A DNA stretch of 64,000 bases. Source: Scleromatobacter sp039920745. Lineage in GTDB: Bacteria; Pseudomonadota; Gammaproteobacteria; Burkholderiales; Burkholderiaceae_C. Position 1 is the first letter of the stretch. Every line of letters begins with the position of its first letter. The stretch is taken from contig JBDSDD010000081.1 of NCBI GenBank assembly GCA_039920745.1, forward strand, positions 21,983 through 85,982, given 5' to 3'. A program made the translations under genes and the position numbers. This document shows positions 1-10,140 of the stretch, one piece after another. Under the pieces are notes generated by a model. That model saw only the letters and a program-made list of their open reading frames with translations, was not told where the DNA came from and did no database searches.

Positions 1-999
1 GACATGAAGGCCTTCGTCGACGAGATCCATTCGCGCGGCCTGCTGGCCCGCCTGTGGATCGCGCCGCTGCAGGTCGCGCCCGGCAGCGACGAGTTGCACG
101 ACCACGCCGACGAACTCCTCGTCGACCAGGATGGCGCCCCGCAGCTGGTGAGCTGGTGGAACAGCTTCTACGTCTGCCCCGCGTACGCCGGCACGCAGGA
201 GCGCGTGGCCGCGCTGATGCGCAAGATCATCGGCGAGTGGGGCTTCGACGGCCTGAAGGTGGACGGGCAGCAGCTGAACGGCGTCGCGCCTTGCCACAAC
301 CCGGCGCACCACCACGCGCACCCCGAAGACTCGGCGCAGCACCTGTCGGACTTCTACAAAGCCTTGTACGACGCGGTGAAGTCCGTCAAACCCGAGGCCG
401 TCGTCGAGGTCTGTCCGTGCGGCACCGGCTACGCATATCACAACATGCCTTACATCGACCAGGCGCCGGCTTCGGACCCGACGTCGAGCTGGCAGGTGCG
501 CCACAAGGGCAAGTCGCTCAAGGCGCTGATGGGCGCATCGTCCGCGTATGCCGGCGACCACGTCGAGCTGAGCAGCGGCGGACAGGACTTCGCGTCCGCG
601 GTGGGCGTCGGCGGCGTGGTGTCGACCAAGTTCACCTGGCCGGTCGACCCGAAGCCCGAGGACTCGTTCCTGCTGACGCCCGAGCACGAGGCCCACTGGC
701 GCAAGTGGATCGGCGCCTACAACAAACATCGCCTGTCGCAAGGCACCTACCGCGGCGAGCTGTACGACATCGCGTTCGACAAGCCCGAGACCCACGTCGT
801 CGAGAAGGCCGGCGTCCTGCACTACGCGTTCTACGCCGACGACTGGCACGGGCCGGTGACGCTGCGCGGGCTGTCCGCCGGCGACTGGGTCATCGAGGAC
901 TACGTCGAAGGCCGCACCCTGGGCACCGTCAACTCGAAACGTCCGACGCTGGACGTGGCTTTCAAGAACAACCTCCTCATCCTGGCGCGCAAGACATGA
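1..999 (+). CDS. alpha-galactosidase, GH36 family (5'-truncated by window edge)
   Basis: This is the C-terminal 332 residues of a melibiase-type glycosidase. The reading frame is already open at base 1, so the ATG at base 4 is internal. The stretch WGFDGLKVDGQ near the start carries the K-x-D nucleophile motif of clan GH-D (GH27/31/36), and a later PASDPTSSW segment is the likely acid/base region. A beta-rich C-terminal domain follows. The enzyme would release terminal alpha-galactose or alpha-GalNAc; GH36 contains both activities and the sequence alone does not decide. Its stop codon overlaps the next ATG by 3-4 bases (ATGA), and downstream genes handle galactosamine/tagatose phosphates, which makes an alpha-GalNAc substrate attractive but unproven. 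Confidence 0.85.
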   Translation, partial: DMKAFVDEIHSRGLLARLWIAPLQVAPGSDELHDHADELLVDQDGAPQLVSWWNSFYVCPAYAGTQERVAALMRKIIGEWGFDGLKVDGQQLNGVAPCHNPAHHHAHPEDSAQHLSDFYKALYDAVKSVKPEAVVEVCPCGTGYAYHNMPYIDQAPASDPTSSWQVRHKGKSLKALMGASSAYAGDHVELSSGGQDFASAVGVGGVVSTKFTWPVDPKPEDSFLLTPEHEAHWRKWIGAYNKHRLSQGTYRGELYDIAFDKPETHVVEKAGVLHYAFYADDWHGPVTLRGLSAGDWVIEDYVEGRTLGTVNSKRPTLDVAFKNNLLILARKT

Positions 1000-1919
1000 A
1001 CAACGATCTCGCACTTCCGCTTGCCACGGCGACCGGCTCCTCCAAGTCGCGCTGGCTGATGTACGCGCTCGTCACGATGGTGACCTGGGGCGTCTGGGGC
1101 GTGTTCGCGGGCCTGCCCGTCGACCACGGCTTTCCCGAGACGCTCAACTACGTCGTGTGGGCGTTGACGATGATCCCGCCCGCGTGGATCGTGCTGCGCC
1201 GCTCCGGCGTGCGCCTGCAGACGGATCGGCGCAGCGTGATGCTGGGCCTGGCGGCCGGCGTGCTCGGCGCCGGCGGGCAGCTGGTGCTGTTCTACGACGT
1301 GCGCATCGGGCCGACCTACCTGATCTTCCCGATCATCGCGCTGTCGCCGGCGCTGACCATCGCGCTGTCGTTCTCCATGCTGGGCGAGCGCACCGGCAAG
1401 CTGGGCATCCTCGGCGTGGTGCTGGCGCTGGCCAGCCTGCCGCTGTTCGACTACGGCAACGGTGGTGCGTCGACCTATGGCCTGTGGTTCTGGCTCGCGC
1501 TGATCGTGCTGGCGGCATGGGGCCTGCAGGCCTACGTGATCAAGCTGGCCAACGGCAGCATGACGGCCGAGAGCATCTTCGGCTGGATGGCGCTGTCGGC
1601 CGTCGCGTCGATCCCGTTCGCGCTGATGCTCACCGACTTCAAGCAGCCGATCCACTGGGGCTGGAGCGGCCCGGGCCTGGCCGCGGTGATCCAGATGCTG
1701 AACTCCATCGGCGCGCTGACGCTGGTCTACGCGTTCCGCTACGGCAAGGCCATCGTCGTCTCGCCCATGATCAACGCGGGCGCGCCGCTGCTGACCGCGG
1801 TGCTCTCGATGTGCCTGTCCGCCGTCCTGCCCGGGCCGCTGAAGCTGGCGGGCGTCGCGCTGGCGTCCCTCGCTGCGGTGCTGCTCGCGCTGCAGCCCGA
1901 GACCCCGTCCGAATCCTGA
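996..1919 (+). CDS. EamA/DMT-family permease
   Basis: A 307-residue hydrophobic protein with about ten predicted membrane segments in two EamA repeats, usual length for the drug/metabolite transporter superfamily. The ATG at 996 overlaps the stop of the glycosidase, so translation is coupled; a much longer frame extends upstream but is a shadow of the glycosidase. EamA proteins move small metabolites across the inner membrane, in most cases outward, and direction cannot be read here. No PTS or ABC sugar transporter is visible in the operon, so this may be the uptake route for the sugar, matching the need for a cytoplasmic kinase further down. The substrate is unknown. Confidence 0.85.
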   Translation: MNNDLALPLATATGSSKSRWLMYALVTMVTWGVWGVFAGLPVDHGFPETLNYVVWALTMIPPAWIVLRRSGVRLQTDRRSVMLGLAAGVLGAGGQLVLFYDVRIGPTYLIFPIIALSPALTIALSFSMLGERTGKLGILGVVLALASLPLFDYGNGGASTYGLWFWLALIVLAAWGLQAYVIKLANGSMTAESIFGWMALSAVASIPFALMLTDFKQPIHWGWSGPGLAAVIQMLNSIGALTLVYAFRYGKAIVVSPMINAGAPLLTAVLSMCLSAVLPGPLKLAGVALASLAAVLLALQPETPSES

Positions 1920-1961
1920 AACCCAGGTGCGCGTGGTTCGCACCGTCGAAACGAAATCCGC

Positions 1962-3290
1962 ATGCAAGACCTGCTCAAGTTCGTGAGCCGCCACCAGTCC
2001 GGAGATCCCGTCGGGATCACGGCCGTGTGCTCGGCCCACCCTATCGTCCTCGAGGCCGCGCTGTCGGAAGGCGCGCGCCACGGCACCTCCGTCCTCATCG
2101 AAGCCACCTCCAACCAGGTCAACCAATTCGGCGGCTACACCGGCATGCGACCGGCGGACTTTCATCGCTTCGTCGCCGACATCGCCAGCGCCTGCAACTT
2201 TCCGATGTCGCGCCTGCTGCTGGGCGGCGACCATCTGGGTCCGAACTGCTGGCAAGGCGAGCCGTCGGAGGTCGCGATGGCCAAGTCGGAAGCGATGGTG
2301 GCCGAGTACGTGCGCGCCGGCTTCCGCAAGATCCATCTCGACTGCTCGATGGCCTGCGCCGACGACGGCCTGAACTTGCCGCCCGCGCTGGTGGCCGCGC
2401 GCGCCGCGCGTCTCGCGCTCGCGTGCGAGCACGCGTGGGCTGAGGCCGGCGGCGAGCCGCCGGTCTACGTGATCGGCACCGAAGTGCCGGTGCCCGGCGG
2501 CGCGCACGAGGACCTGGGCGAACTGGAGGTCACGACCCCGGCCGCGGCCGCGCAGACGATCGCCGTGCACGAGGACGCGTTCGCGGCGCAGGGACTGCAC
2601 GCGGCGTGGGCCCGCGTGATCGGCCTCGTGGTGCAGCCGGGGGTCGAGTTTGACCACCACAAGGTCGTCGACTACGTGCCGGCCAAGGCGCGTGCGCTGT
2701 CGGCCTTCATCGAGACGGTGCCGGGCCTCGTGTTCGAGGCGCATTCCACCGACTACCAGACACCGCAGGCGCTGGCGCAACTCGTGCGCGATCACTTCGC
2801 CATCCTGAAGGTCGGCCCGGGTGCCACGTTCGCGCTGCGCGAGACGCTGTGGGGCCTGGCCGAGATCGAGCGCGAGTGGCTGGGCGAAGTGGGCGGCATC
2901 GGCTTCAAGGAGGAGGTGCTGGGCGCGATGCGCGAGCACCCCGGGTATTGGCAGAAGTATTACGCGCAGCCCGAACGCCTGTCGCTGGACCTGCAGTTCA
3001 GCCTCAGCGACCGCATCCGCTACTACTGGGCCAGCCCCAGCGTGGCGCAGGCCTGCGAGCGCCTGATCGCGCACCTCGAGTCGCGCGCGCAGCCGGTGCC
3101 GCTGACGCTGCTGAGCCAGTACCTGCCGCGCGTCTACGACGGCGTGCGCGCCGGGGACGTCAAGAACAACGTGAGAGCGCTGCTGCGCGAAGGCGTGGCC
3201 TGGGTGCTGCGCGACTACGCGCGAGCGTGCAACCAGACCACCGCGCCGAGTCGCGGGGCCGAAGTGGAATCCGCCGGAGAGTTGGCATGA
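1962..3290 (+). CDS. kbaZ: D-tagatose-bisphosphate aldolase non-catalytic subunit, KbaZ/GatZ family
   Basis: A 442-residue protein, the usual length for KbaZ/GatZ/AgaZ. Characteristic segments include PVGITAVCSAHP near the N-terminus, IEATSNQVNQFGGYTGM, GGDHLGPN, HLDCSMACADD and GTEVPVPGGA. KbaZ supports the class II tagatose-1,6-bisphosphate aldolase KbaY, and some proteobacterial relatives in GalNAc pathways have been proposed to act at the tagatose-6-phosphate step. No kbaY/gatY gene is visible in this window; it could lie upstream or elsewhere. The start follows a 42-base gap after the permease, and the stop overlaps the next start by four bases (ATGA), indicating one operon. Confidence 0.88.
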   Translation: MQDLLKFVSRHQSGDPVGITAVCSAHPIVLEAALSEGARHGTSVLIEATSNQVNQFGGYTGMRPADFHRFVADIASACNFPMSRLLLGGDHLGPNCWQGEPSEVAMAKSEAMVAEYVRAGFRKIHLDCSMACADDGLNLPPALVAARAARLALACEHAWAEAGGEPPVYVIGTEVPVPGGAHEDLGELEVTTPAAAAQTIAVHEDAFAAQGLHAAWARVIGLVVQPGVEFDHHKVVDYVPAKARALSAFIETVPGLVFEAHSTDYQTPQALAQLVRDHFAILKVGPGATFALRETLWGLAEIEREWLGEVGGIGFKEEVLGAMREHPGYWQKYYAQPERLSLDLQFSLSDRIRYYWASPSVAQACERLIAHLESRAQPVPLTLLSQYLPRVYDGVRAGDVKNNVRALLREGVAWVLRDYARACNQTTAPSRGAEVESAGELA

Positions 3291-4426
3291 AGAGTCTCGA
3301 TATCGATCCGTCCCCGTTCCTGGTCGACGGGGGGCAGTGGACGGCGCAGGAAATCGCGCACCAGCCGGCGGTCTGGGAGGAGGCGATGGTGCTGGCGGCC
3401 GACAGCGGCATCGCGGCCTGGATCGCCCTGGCGCTGGCCGATCCGCGCACCCGCGTCGTGTTCAGCGGTGCGGGCACCTCGGCCTACATCGGCGACAGCC
3501 TGGTGCCGGTCGTCTCGCGGCGCTGGGCGCGCACGGTGCAAGCCGTGCCGACGACCGATCTCGTTGCCGCACCGCGCTTCGTGTTCCCGGCCGACGTGCC
3601 CACGCTGCTGGTGTCGTTCGCGCGTTCCGGCAACAGCCCCGAGAGCGTGGCCGCCGTCGATCTCGCCGACGCGCTGCTGCCCCAGTGCCGCCACCTGGTC
3701 ATCACCTGCAACCCGGACGGCGCGCTCGCGGCGGCCGCCAGTGCGCGCGCGAACGCGCGCCTGCTGGTGCTGCCTGGGCGCACCAACGACCGCGCGTTCG
3801 CGATGACCTCCAGCTTCACGACCATGCTGCTGGTGGCCGCGCGCCTGTTCGGCGTCATCGAGAGTGCGCCGTCGCAAGCCGGCGTCGACGCGATCCGGCG
3901 CGGTGCGCTCGTGGCCCGCGACCTCGTCGACGAAGGCTTCGAGCGCATCGTCTACCTCGGCGGCAACGGCCTGCGCGGCCTGGCGCGCGAGGCCTCGCTG
4001 AAGATGCTGGAGCTCACCGATGGCCAGGTGATCGCCACGCACGAAACGCCGCTGGGTTTTCGCCATGGTCCCAAGACGATCGTCAACGACGCGACGCTGG
4101 TGGTGATGTTCATCTCCAACGATGCGCTGGTGCGCGCCTACGACCTCGACCTGCTGCGCGAGCTGCGCGCCGACGGCCGCGCGCGCCGCGTGTTCGCCAT
4201 CGGCGGCCAGGCGGCGGACGTCGGCGCCGGCGTGGACCTGGTCATCGCCGGCCTCGAGGCCGCCGACGAGTTCGTCACCATCGCCCCGTTCGTCGCGATC
4301 GCCCAGTTGCTGGCGCTGCGCCGCTCGGCGTCGCTGCAACTCACGCCCGACCAGCCCTGCCGCTCCGGCACGGTCAACCGGGTCGTGCGCGGTGTCGTGA
4401 TCCACCCCTTGGCCGTCGGGAGCTGA
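3287..4426 (+). CDS. agaS: galactosamine-6-phosphate deaminase/isomerase AgaS (double SIS domain)
   Basis: A 379-residue protein with two sugar-isomerase (SIS) domains. The first has FSGAGTSAYIGDS and VSFARSGNSPES, the second YLGGNGLRGLAREASLKMLELT followed by ETPLGFRHGPK, a pattern typical of AgaS and of the GlmS isomerase half. AgaS converts galactosamine-6-phosphate to tagatose-6-phosphate plus ammonia. The start at 3287 overlaps the kbaZ stop. Together with KbaZ and the downstream BadF-type kinase it makes a non-PTS GalN/GalNAc branch. A GalNAc-6-phosphate deacetylase (AgaA) is not visible here and would have to lie upstream. Confidence 0.88.
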   Translation: MKSLDIDPSPFLVDGGQWTAQEIAHQPAVWEEAMVLAADSGIAAWIALALADPRTRVVFSGAGTSAYIGDSLVPVVSRRWARTVQAVPTTDLVAAPRFVFPADVPTLLVSFARSGNSPESVAAVDLADALLPQCRHLVITCNPDGALAAAASARANARLLVLPGRTNDRAFAMTSSFTTMLLVAARLFGVIESAPSQAGVDAIRRGALVARDLVDEGFERIVYLGGNGLRGLAREASLKMLELTDGQVIATHETPLGFRHGPKTIVNDATLVVMFISNDALVRAYDLDLLRELRADGRARRVFAIGGQAADVGAGVDLVIAGLEAADEFVTIAPFVAIAQLLALRRSASLQLTPDQPCRSGTVNRVVRGVVIHPLAVGS

Positions 4427-4427
4427 C

Positions 4428-5411
4428 ATGTACCTGGGCGTCGATGGCGGCGGAACCAAGACCGCGTTCGTGCTGGCGGACGACCAGGGCCGCGTGCTCG
4501 CGTCGCACCAGGAGGGCTCGCTGTACCACCCCGAAGTGGGCCTGGACGAGGTGCTCGCGACGCTGCGCCGTGGCATGCAGCACATCACGCGGGCGTCCGG
4601 CATCGCGCCGATTGCGCTCGATGGCGCGTGGGTGGGCCTGCCCGCTTTCGGCGAGGACAGCCGCGTGCAGGCGCGTCTCGAGGCCTTGCCCGCCGAAGCC
4701 TTTCCCGGCATCCCCGTCGGCCGCGGCAATGACCTCGAATGCAGCCACGCCGGCGCGCTCGGCGGCGCGGACGGCATCTCGCTGGTGGCAGGCACCGGGG
4801 CGATGACCTGGGGCACCTGGCAGGGCCGGTCGGTGCGCTGCGGCGGCTGGGGCGAGGTCTTCGGCGACGAGGGCTCTGCCTACTGGATCGCCCGCGAAGG
4901 CCTGGCGCTGTTCTCGCGCATGAGCGACGGGCGCGCCGAGCGCGGCGTGCTGCTCGACATCGTGCGCCGCCGCACCGGCATCGCCTCCGACCTCGACCTG
5001 TCGGGCCTCGTCGTCAGCGAGGCCGCGCGCAGCAGCGTCGCGTCGTATGCGGTGTCCGTGCACGAGGCCGCGCTGGCGGGCGACGTCGGTGCACGCGAGA
5101 TCCTGCAGCGCGCTGCGGGCGAACTGGTGCAGCTCGTGCACGCGACGCGCCGCATGCTGGGCGTGCCCGCGGGTGCGCGCATCGTGGCGTCGACGTCAGG
5201 CAGCGTGCTGGGCGAGGAAGGCCTGGTGCTGCAGGAATTGAAGCGCGTGCTGGCGGCGTCCGAGGGCGACGGCGCGCTCAGCGTGGAGCTGCACGCGCCG
5301 TTGATGGCGCCGGTGCTCGGTGCCGTGGCGCTCGCGGCGCGCGCGGCCGGGCGCGAACTGTCGACGGCCGCCGTCACCGCGCTCGCTCGCACTTCGGTCG
5401 GTACCCGTTGA
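4428..5411 (+). CDS. BadF/BadG/BcrA/BcrD-type sugar kinase (candidate GalNAc/GlcNAc kinase)
   Basis: A 327-residue member of the ASKHA-fold BadF family, opening with LGVDGGGTKT, the first phosphate-binding loop. An internal GGADGISLVAGTGAM stretch is the second phosphate loop, and WGEVFGDEGSAYWIAR is typical of N-acetylhexosamine kinases of the eukaryotic NagK type. It sits one base after agaS, so it is almost certainly cotranscribed. In GalNAc pathways that lack a PTS a cytoplasmic kinase (AgaK in Shewanella) makes GalNAc-6-phosphate; this protein fills that slot by context. BadF relatives also act on glucosamine and GlcNAc, so substrate is inferred. Confidence 0.75.
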   Translation: MYLGVDGGGTKTAFVLADDQGRVLASHQEGSLYHPEVGLDEVLATLRRGMQHITRASGIAPIALDGAWVGLPAFGEDSRVQARLEALPAEAFPGIPVGRGNDLECSHAGALGGADGISLVAGTGAMTWGTWQGRSVRCGGWGEVFGDEGSAYWIAREGLALFSRMSDGRAERGVLLDIVRRRTGIASDLDLSGLVVSEAARSSVASYAVSVHEAALAGDVGAREILQRAAGELVQLVHATRRMLGVPAGARIVASTSGSVLGEEGLVLQELKRVLAASEGDGALSVELHAPLMAPVLGAVALAARAAGRELSTAAVTALARTSVGTR

Positions 5412-5431
5412 ACGCTGATGCGGAGCTGCGC

Positions 5432-6259
5432 ATGAACTTCTGGGACGTCAACCGACCGACGCTGCCGACGCACCTGAACGGTGGCGTCGACGCGATGTCG
5501 ATGGAAGAACGTCGGCGCCAGATTCGCACGCTGATCGAGACCGCCGGCCGCGTCAGCAGCGACGCGCTGGCGCTGCGCTTCAACACCTCCGCGGTGACGA
5601 TCCGCTCGGACCTGCGCGCGCTCGCCGCCAGTGGCGCGTTGTTGCGCACGCACGGCGGCGCGGTGTCGCACCGGGAAGGCGACGAGGTGCCGCTGGCGAT
5701 CCGCGCCGGCCACCATCACTGCGAGAAGGTGCGCATCGCGCAAGCCGCGGTGGGCCTGATCCGCGACGGCGACACCATCCTGCTGGACTCCGGCTCCACC
5801 ACGCACGAGCTCGCCAAGCAGCTCGCGCTCAAGCCGCTGACCAGCGTCAACGTCATCACCAACGCATTGAACGTGGCGATGGCGCTGGCGCATGCGCGTC
5901 ACGTCAACCTGGTGATGCTCGGCGGCTCGCTGCGGGCAAACTCGTTCACGCTGTCAGGGCCGCAGTCGGAGGCCGCGCTGGCGACGCTGTCGGCGGACCG
6001 GCTGTTCCTGGGTGTCGACAGCCTCGACCCCGAGCGCGGCCTGATGACGCCCCACTTGATGGAGGCGCAGCTCAACGCGAAGATGATCCGCGTGGCGCGC
6101 CAGGTGATCGCGGTGGCCGACTCGTCCAAGCTGCAGCGCCGCAACCTGTCGGTGATCGGCGCGCTCGAGTGCCTGGACATGCTGATCACCGACGTGCGCG
6201 CAACCCCATCGGTGATCAACGCGATCCGGGACCGGGGCGTCGACGTGATGGTCGTGTAG
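5432..6259 (+). CDS. DeoR-family repressor (AgaR-like)
   Basis: A 275-residue regulator. A winged helix-turn-helix (ERRRQIRTLIETAGRVSSDA, then TSAVTIRSDLRALAASG and RTHGGA) is followed by the DeoR effector domain with LLDSGSTTHELA, the sugar-phosphate binding loop. The annotated ATG at 5432 gives a 21-residue extension before the usual MSMEERR start at 5495, so 5495 is a real alternative and nearer family length. It closes the operon, 20 bases after the kinase, and by location probably represses these genes until a phosphorylated amino sugar binds. Its operator would lie upstream of the window. Confidence 0.85.
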   Translation: MNFWDVNRPTLPTHLNGGVDAMSMEERRRQIRTLIETAGRVSSDALALRFNTSAVTIRSDLRALAASGALLRTHGGAVSHREGDEVPLAIRAGHHHCEKVRIAQAAVGLIRDGDTILLDSGSTTHELAKQLALKPLTSVNVITNALNVAMALAHARHVNLVMLGGSLRANSFTLSGPQSEAALATLSADRLFLGVDSLDPERGLMTPHLMEAQLNAKMIRVARQVIAVADSSKLQRRNLSVIGALECLDMLITDVRATPSVINAIRDRGVDVMVV

Positions 6260-6270
6260 TCCGCCTGTAT

Positions 6271-6483
6271 TTACGCGCCTGGCCCTTGCTCGGCGGTCGG
6301 CTGCAGCTCGATCTTGAGCCACCCCGGCAGGAACAGCTCACCCTGGTAGCGCGTGTTCGCGTCCTCGGCGCTGATCGAGCTGGCGGGCTCCTCGGCCCAT
6401 GGCACCACCTGCGTGGGCGCGTCGACATGGGGCGGGCTGCCGATGTCGGCGGCGGCGGTGTTGCGATTGACGAGCGGGTTCAT
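6271..6483 (-). CDS. small acidic hypothetical protein, 70 aa
   Basis: I do not recognise this family. The frame is supported by an AAGGAG Shine-Dalgarno seven bases before the ATG at 6483. The protein has no signal peptide or membrane segment. It is Pro/Ala/Glu-rich in the first half (starting MNPLVNRNTAAADIG) and has a short ordered-looking segment YQGELFLPGWLKIELQP near the C-terminus. It converges on the DeoR gene with 11 bases between stops and lies 61 bases downstream of a methyltransferase gene on the same strand. Confidence 0.55.
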   Translation of the reverse strand: MNPLVNRNTAAADIGSPPHVDAPTQVVPWAEEPASSISAEDANTRYQGELFLPGWLKIELQPTAEQGPGA

Positions 6484-6544
6484 TCAGTCTCCTTGGCCGG
6501 GTGGCGGTTCCAGACGAGTGCGGCAAGCTCCGTTCCCGAGGCGC

Positions 6545-7243
6545 CTATTGCCGTCGATACGTCAGCATGCGCCCTTTGTACGCCGCGATGCCATCCCGTT
6601 CATCCTGGTCGAGCAGGGATTCCTCCATGCGGAACCCGTGGCGCGCCATGTTGCGGTGGAACGCGCTGCGGTTGCCGCGGTTCGGGTCGACGATCCACAC
6701 CTCGGCGGCGGGCGCCACGAGGCCCGCGATGAAGTCGGCCAGCGTGCCGCGCTCGTCGCGTTCGTAGAGCACGTCGCTGCCGATGACCAGGTCGAACTCG
6801 CCGTGCACGACGACGGGCGCGCGCTCGTCGATCGCGTCGCGCGGCAGCACCACGCCGGGCCATTGGCCATGGCGATATTTCATCGGCCCGAGGTCGTTGA
6901 GCACGAGGTTGTGCGACAAGAAGCGGCCGGCCAGCGGATGGCAGTCGCTGGCCGTCACGTCGGCCCCGGCGCGGTGCCCGACCAGGCTCGCGAGCCCGAG
7001 GCCGCAGCCGATCTCCAGGATGCGGTCGCCGGGGATGATCCGGCGCGCGCCGAGGCGCGCTGCGAGATGGCTGCCCGAGGGCCACAGCAGGCCGAACAGC
7101 GGCCACAGCGAGGACGAGATGCCCAGCCGCTCGGCATCGCCCTGCGGGTCCGAGAACTGCTGCTTGTCGAGCAGCGAGCGGATGACCAGGTCCGCAACGC
7201 CGGGGATGGCGATGCGCTCCTGCTTGACTTCGTAACCGGGCAT
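6545..7243 (-). CDS. class I SAM-dependent methyltransferase (METTL16/lysine-methyltransferase-like)
   Basis: A 232-residue protein from the ATG at 7243. Motif I is ILEIGCGLGLASL at about residue 90, followed by GADVTASDCHP (motif II acidic residue) and FDLVIGSDVLYERD, the post-motif typical of the Methyltransf_16/ETFB-lysine methyltransferase group. LWPSG just before motif I is also characteristic. The frame stays open upstream but only as a shadow of the DUF2007 gene; no good Shine-Dalgarno precedes 7243, and translation may be helped by coupling. The target is probably a protein side chain, but this is inferred from the family only. Confidence 0.75.
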   Translation of the reverse strand: MPGYEVKQERIAIPGVADLVIRSLLDKQQFSDPQGDAERLGISSSLWPLFGLLWPSGSHLAARLGARRIIPGDRILEIGCGLGLASLVGHRAGADVTASDCHPLAGRFLSHNLVLNDLGPMKYRHGQWPGVVLPRDAIDERAPVVVHGEFDLVIGSDVLYERDERGTLADFIAGLVAPAAEVWIVDPNRGNRSAFHRNMARHGFRMEESLLDQDERDGIAAYKGRMLTYRRQ

Positions 7244-7311
7244 GGCCGTCGGGGCGAAGCCCGCACGGAGCGCTTCGAATTCTGGGGAACAGGCGACGAG
7301 TATGCGCTTCG

Positions 7312-7740
7312 TCAGAACACGAGCAGGGCCGCCACGACGGCCAGCGCGAGCCACACCGCGCCCGGCAGCCGGATTCGTGCTGACGGGTCGAGTTCGGGCG
7401 GGGGCGCTTCGGCGTCCACAGGCAGTTCGTCGATCGCCAGGTCCCCGCGCTCGATCGCGGCCAGGGTGGTTCGGGCGGCCACGACAAAGGACTCCGGCAC
7501 CATCACGCGGATTCCTCCGAGCGCGTAGCACCACAGCCCATAGGCCTGGACGGTCTGGACATCGCCCAGCGTCACGGGAATTCCTTGCGCGCGCAGGCAA
7601 CTGCGCAGCGTCTCGGCTTCCAGCGGGTTGAAGACACGCGTCAAGGTGACGAGGTCGCTGGAGGGCGGCTCCTCGTCCGCTTGCGACTGCGTCGCCCTGC
7701 GAGGGATCGCTGGATGCGGAAGCGGCGTCGAGGGGTTCAT
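7312..7740 (-). CDS. DUF2007 domain protein with C-terminal membrane anchor
   Basis: A 142-residue protein. Residues about 28-100 match the DUF2007 pattern (LTRVFNPLEAETLRSCLRAQGIPV, then IRVMVPESFVVAARTTL), described as a possible signal-transducing domain. The last about 18 residues (AVWLALAVVAALLVF) form a single membrane helix ending at the very C-terminus, so it is a tail-anchored protein facing the cytoplasm. It lies between the DUF779 and methyltransferase genes on one strand. Function is unknown. Confidence 0.7.
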   Translation of the reverse strand: MNPSTPLPHPAIPRRATQSQADEEPPSSDLVTLTRVFNPLEAETLRSCLRAQGIPVTLGDVQTVQAYGLWCYALGGIRVMVPESFVVAARTTLAAIERGDLAIDELPVDAEAPPPELDPSARIRLPGAVWLALAVVAALLVF

Positions 7741-7774
7741 GCCTCATTCTGACCGCTGTTCGCTCCGCAGAGCG

Positions 7775-8170
7775 TCAGTTCTTCACCTTGCCGCTCGCCA
7801 CCAGCGCGTCCCACTCCGCGTCCTCATAGAAGCGCGAGCGCGTCAGGAAGCGCTTGCCAGTGGGCCCTTCCAGCGAAAACATGCCGCCGCGCCCGGGCAC
7901 GACGTCGATGATCAGTTGCGTGTGGCACCAGTACGCGAACTGCGACTCGCTCATGTAGAACGGCACCCCACCGATGTCGCCCAGGTGGACGTCGTTGTCG
8001 CCGACGATGAACTCGCCCAGCGGGAAGCACATCGGCGCGCTGCCGTCGCAGCAGCCGCCCGACTGGTGGAACATCAGCTCGCCGTGGCGTCCCTGCAGTT
8101 CCTGGATCAGCCCCAGCGCGGCGTCGGTCGCCAACACCTGCGCCGGTAAGTCGACAACTGCCTGGCTCAT
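7775..8170 (-). CDS. DUF779 domain protein, aldehyde-dehydrogenase partner
   Basis: A 131-residue protein matching the DUF779 family, with the signature HQSGGCCDGSAPMCFP, then GDIGGVPFYMSESQFAYWCHTQLIIDV and a C-terminal PTGKRFLTRSRFY. Proteins of this family are repeatedly found next to NAD-dependent aldehyde dehydrogenases, as here, where it is downstream of one on the same strand. The conserved cysteines could bind a metal or be redox-active, but its role is not established. It starts at 8170 with a weak AGGATC upstream. Confidence 0.82.
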   Translation of the reverse strand: MSQAVVDLPAQVLATDAALGLIQELQGRHGELMFHQSGGCCDGSAPMCFPLGEFIVGDNDVHLGDIGGVPFYMSESQFAYWCHTQLIIDVVPGRGGMFSLEGPTGKRFLTRSRFYEDAEWDALVASGKVKN

Positions 8171-8297
8171 CGTAGAGATCCTGTTGGCGTGCAGAAAGAT
8201 GTTCCCGCCGCCGGCGCGCGGGCGCCAGCGGCGAAATTCAAGAGAGCGGCGGATCCGGCTCTGCCGGGCCGCTCGCGGCCGGCCCCTCGGGGGCAGG

Positions 8298-8350
8298 GAG
8301 CGCCAGCGACCGTGGGGCCGTCATTTCCTGGAGCGCCAGCGACCGTGGGG
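8298..8350. repeat. two direct copies of a 20-base repeat, 33-base period
   Basis: The 20-base unit GAGCGCCAGCGACCGTGGGG occurs at 8298-8317 and again at 8331-8350, exact in both copies, separated by 13 bases. It sits in the 192-base gap between the aldehyde dehydrogenase stop and the DUF779 start, next to a very GC-rich, hairpin-prone run (8250-8297) with CCGGC and CCCCTCGGGGG elements. This looks like a dispersed intergenic repeat of the REP kind rather than coding sequence. Confidence 0.7.
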
Positions 8351-8362
8351 CACCATTCCTGC

Positions 8363-9883
<1,521 letters not shown>

Positions 9884-10140
9884 GGCGAGTCTCCTGGTGT
9901 GGTTTGACGTCGGGATCGAGCCCTGCCCGGCGGCGCCATTGCGTCGCCAGGAGGGCGTCGACCAACACCCACCACATTGCGAGCCGCGTGCCGGCCTGTC
10001 AAGGACGCCGCCAAAGGCCGCGCCGGCGTCAATGCCGTCTACGCAGACACCGACGAACGGACACGTGGCGAGCGCATAGTGTGGCGCCGCGCCACGTCGC
10101 CCACGCACCCGGCGGGGACAGCCGGGACGCCGCGCAGGCG

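Noticed and set aside
54..1919. A 621-codon plus-strand frame spanning the glycosidase and the permease
   Set aside because: Its first half is an Arg/Gly/Ala-rich shadow of the glycosidase frame; only the part from 996 is a real protein (EamA).
900..3074. A 724-codon minus-strand frame
   Set aside because: Antisense of EamA and kbaZ with His/Arg/Gln-rich, repetitive composition typical of high-GC shadows; no domain seen.
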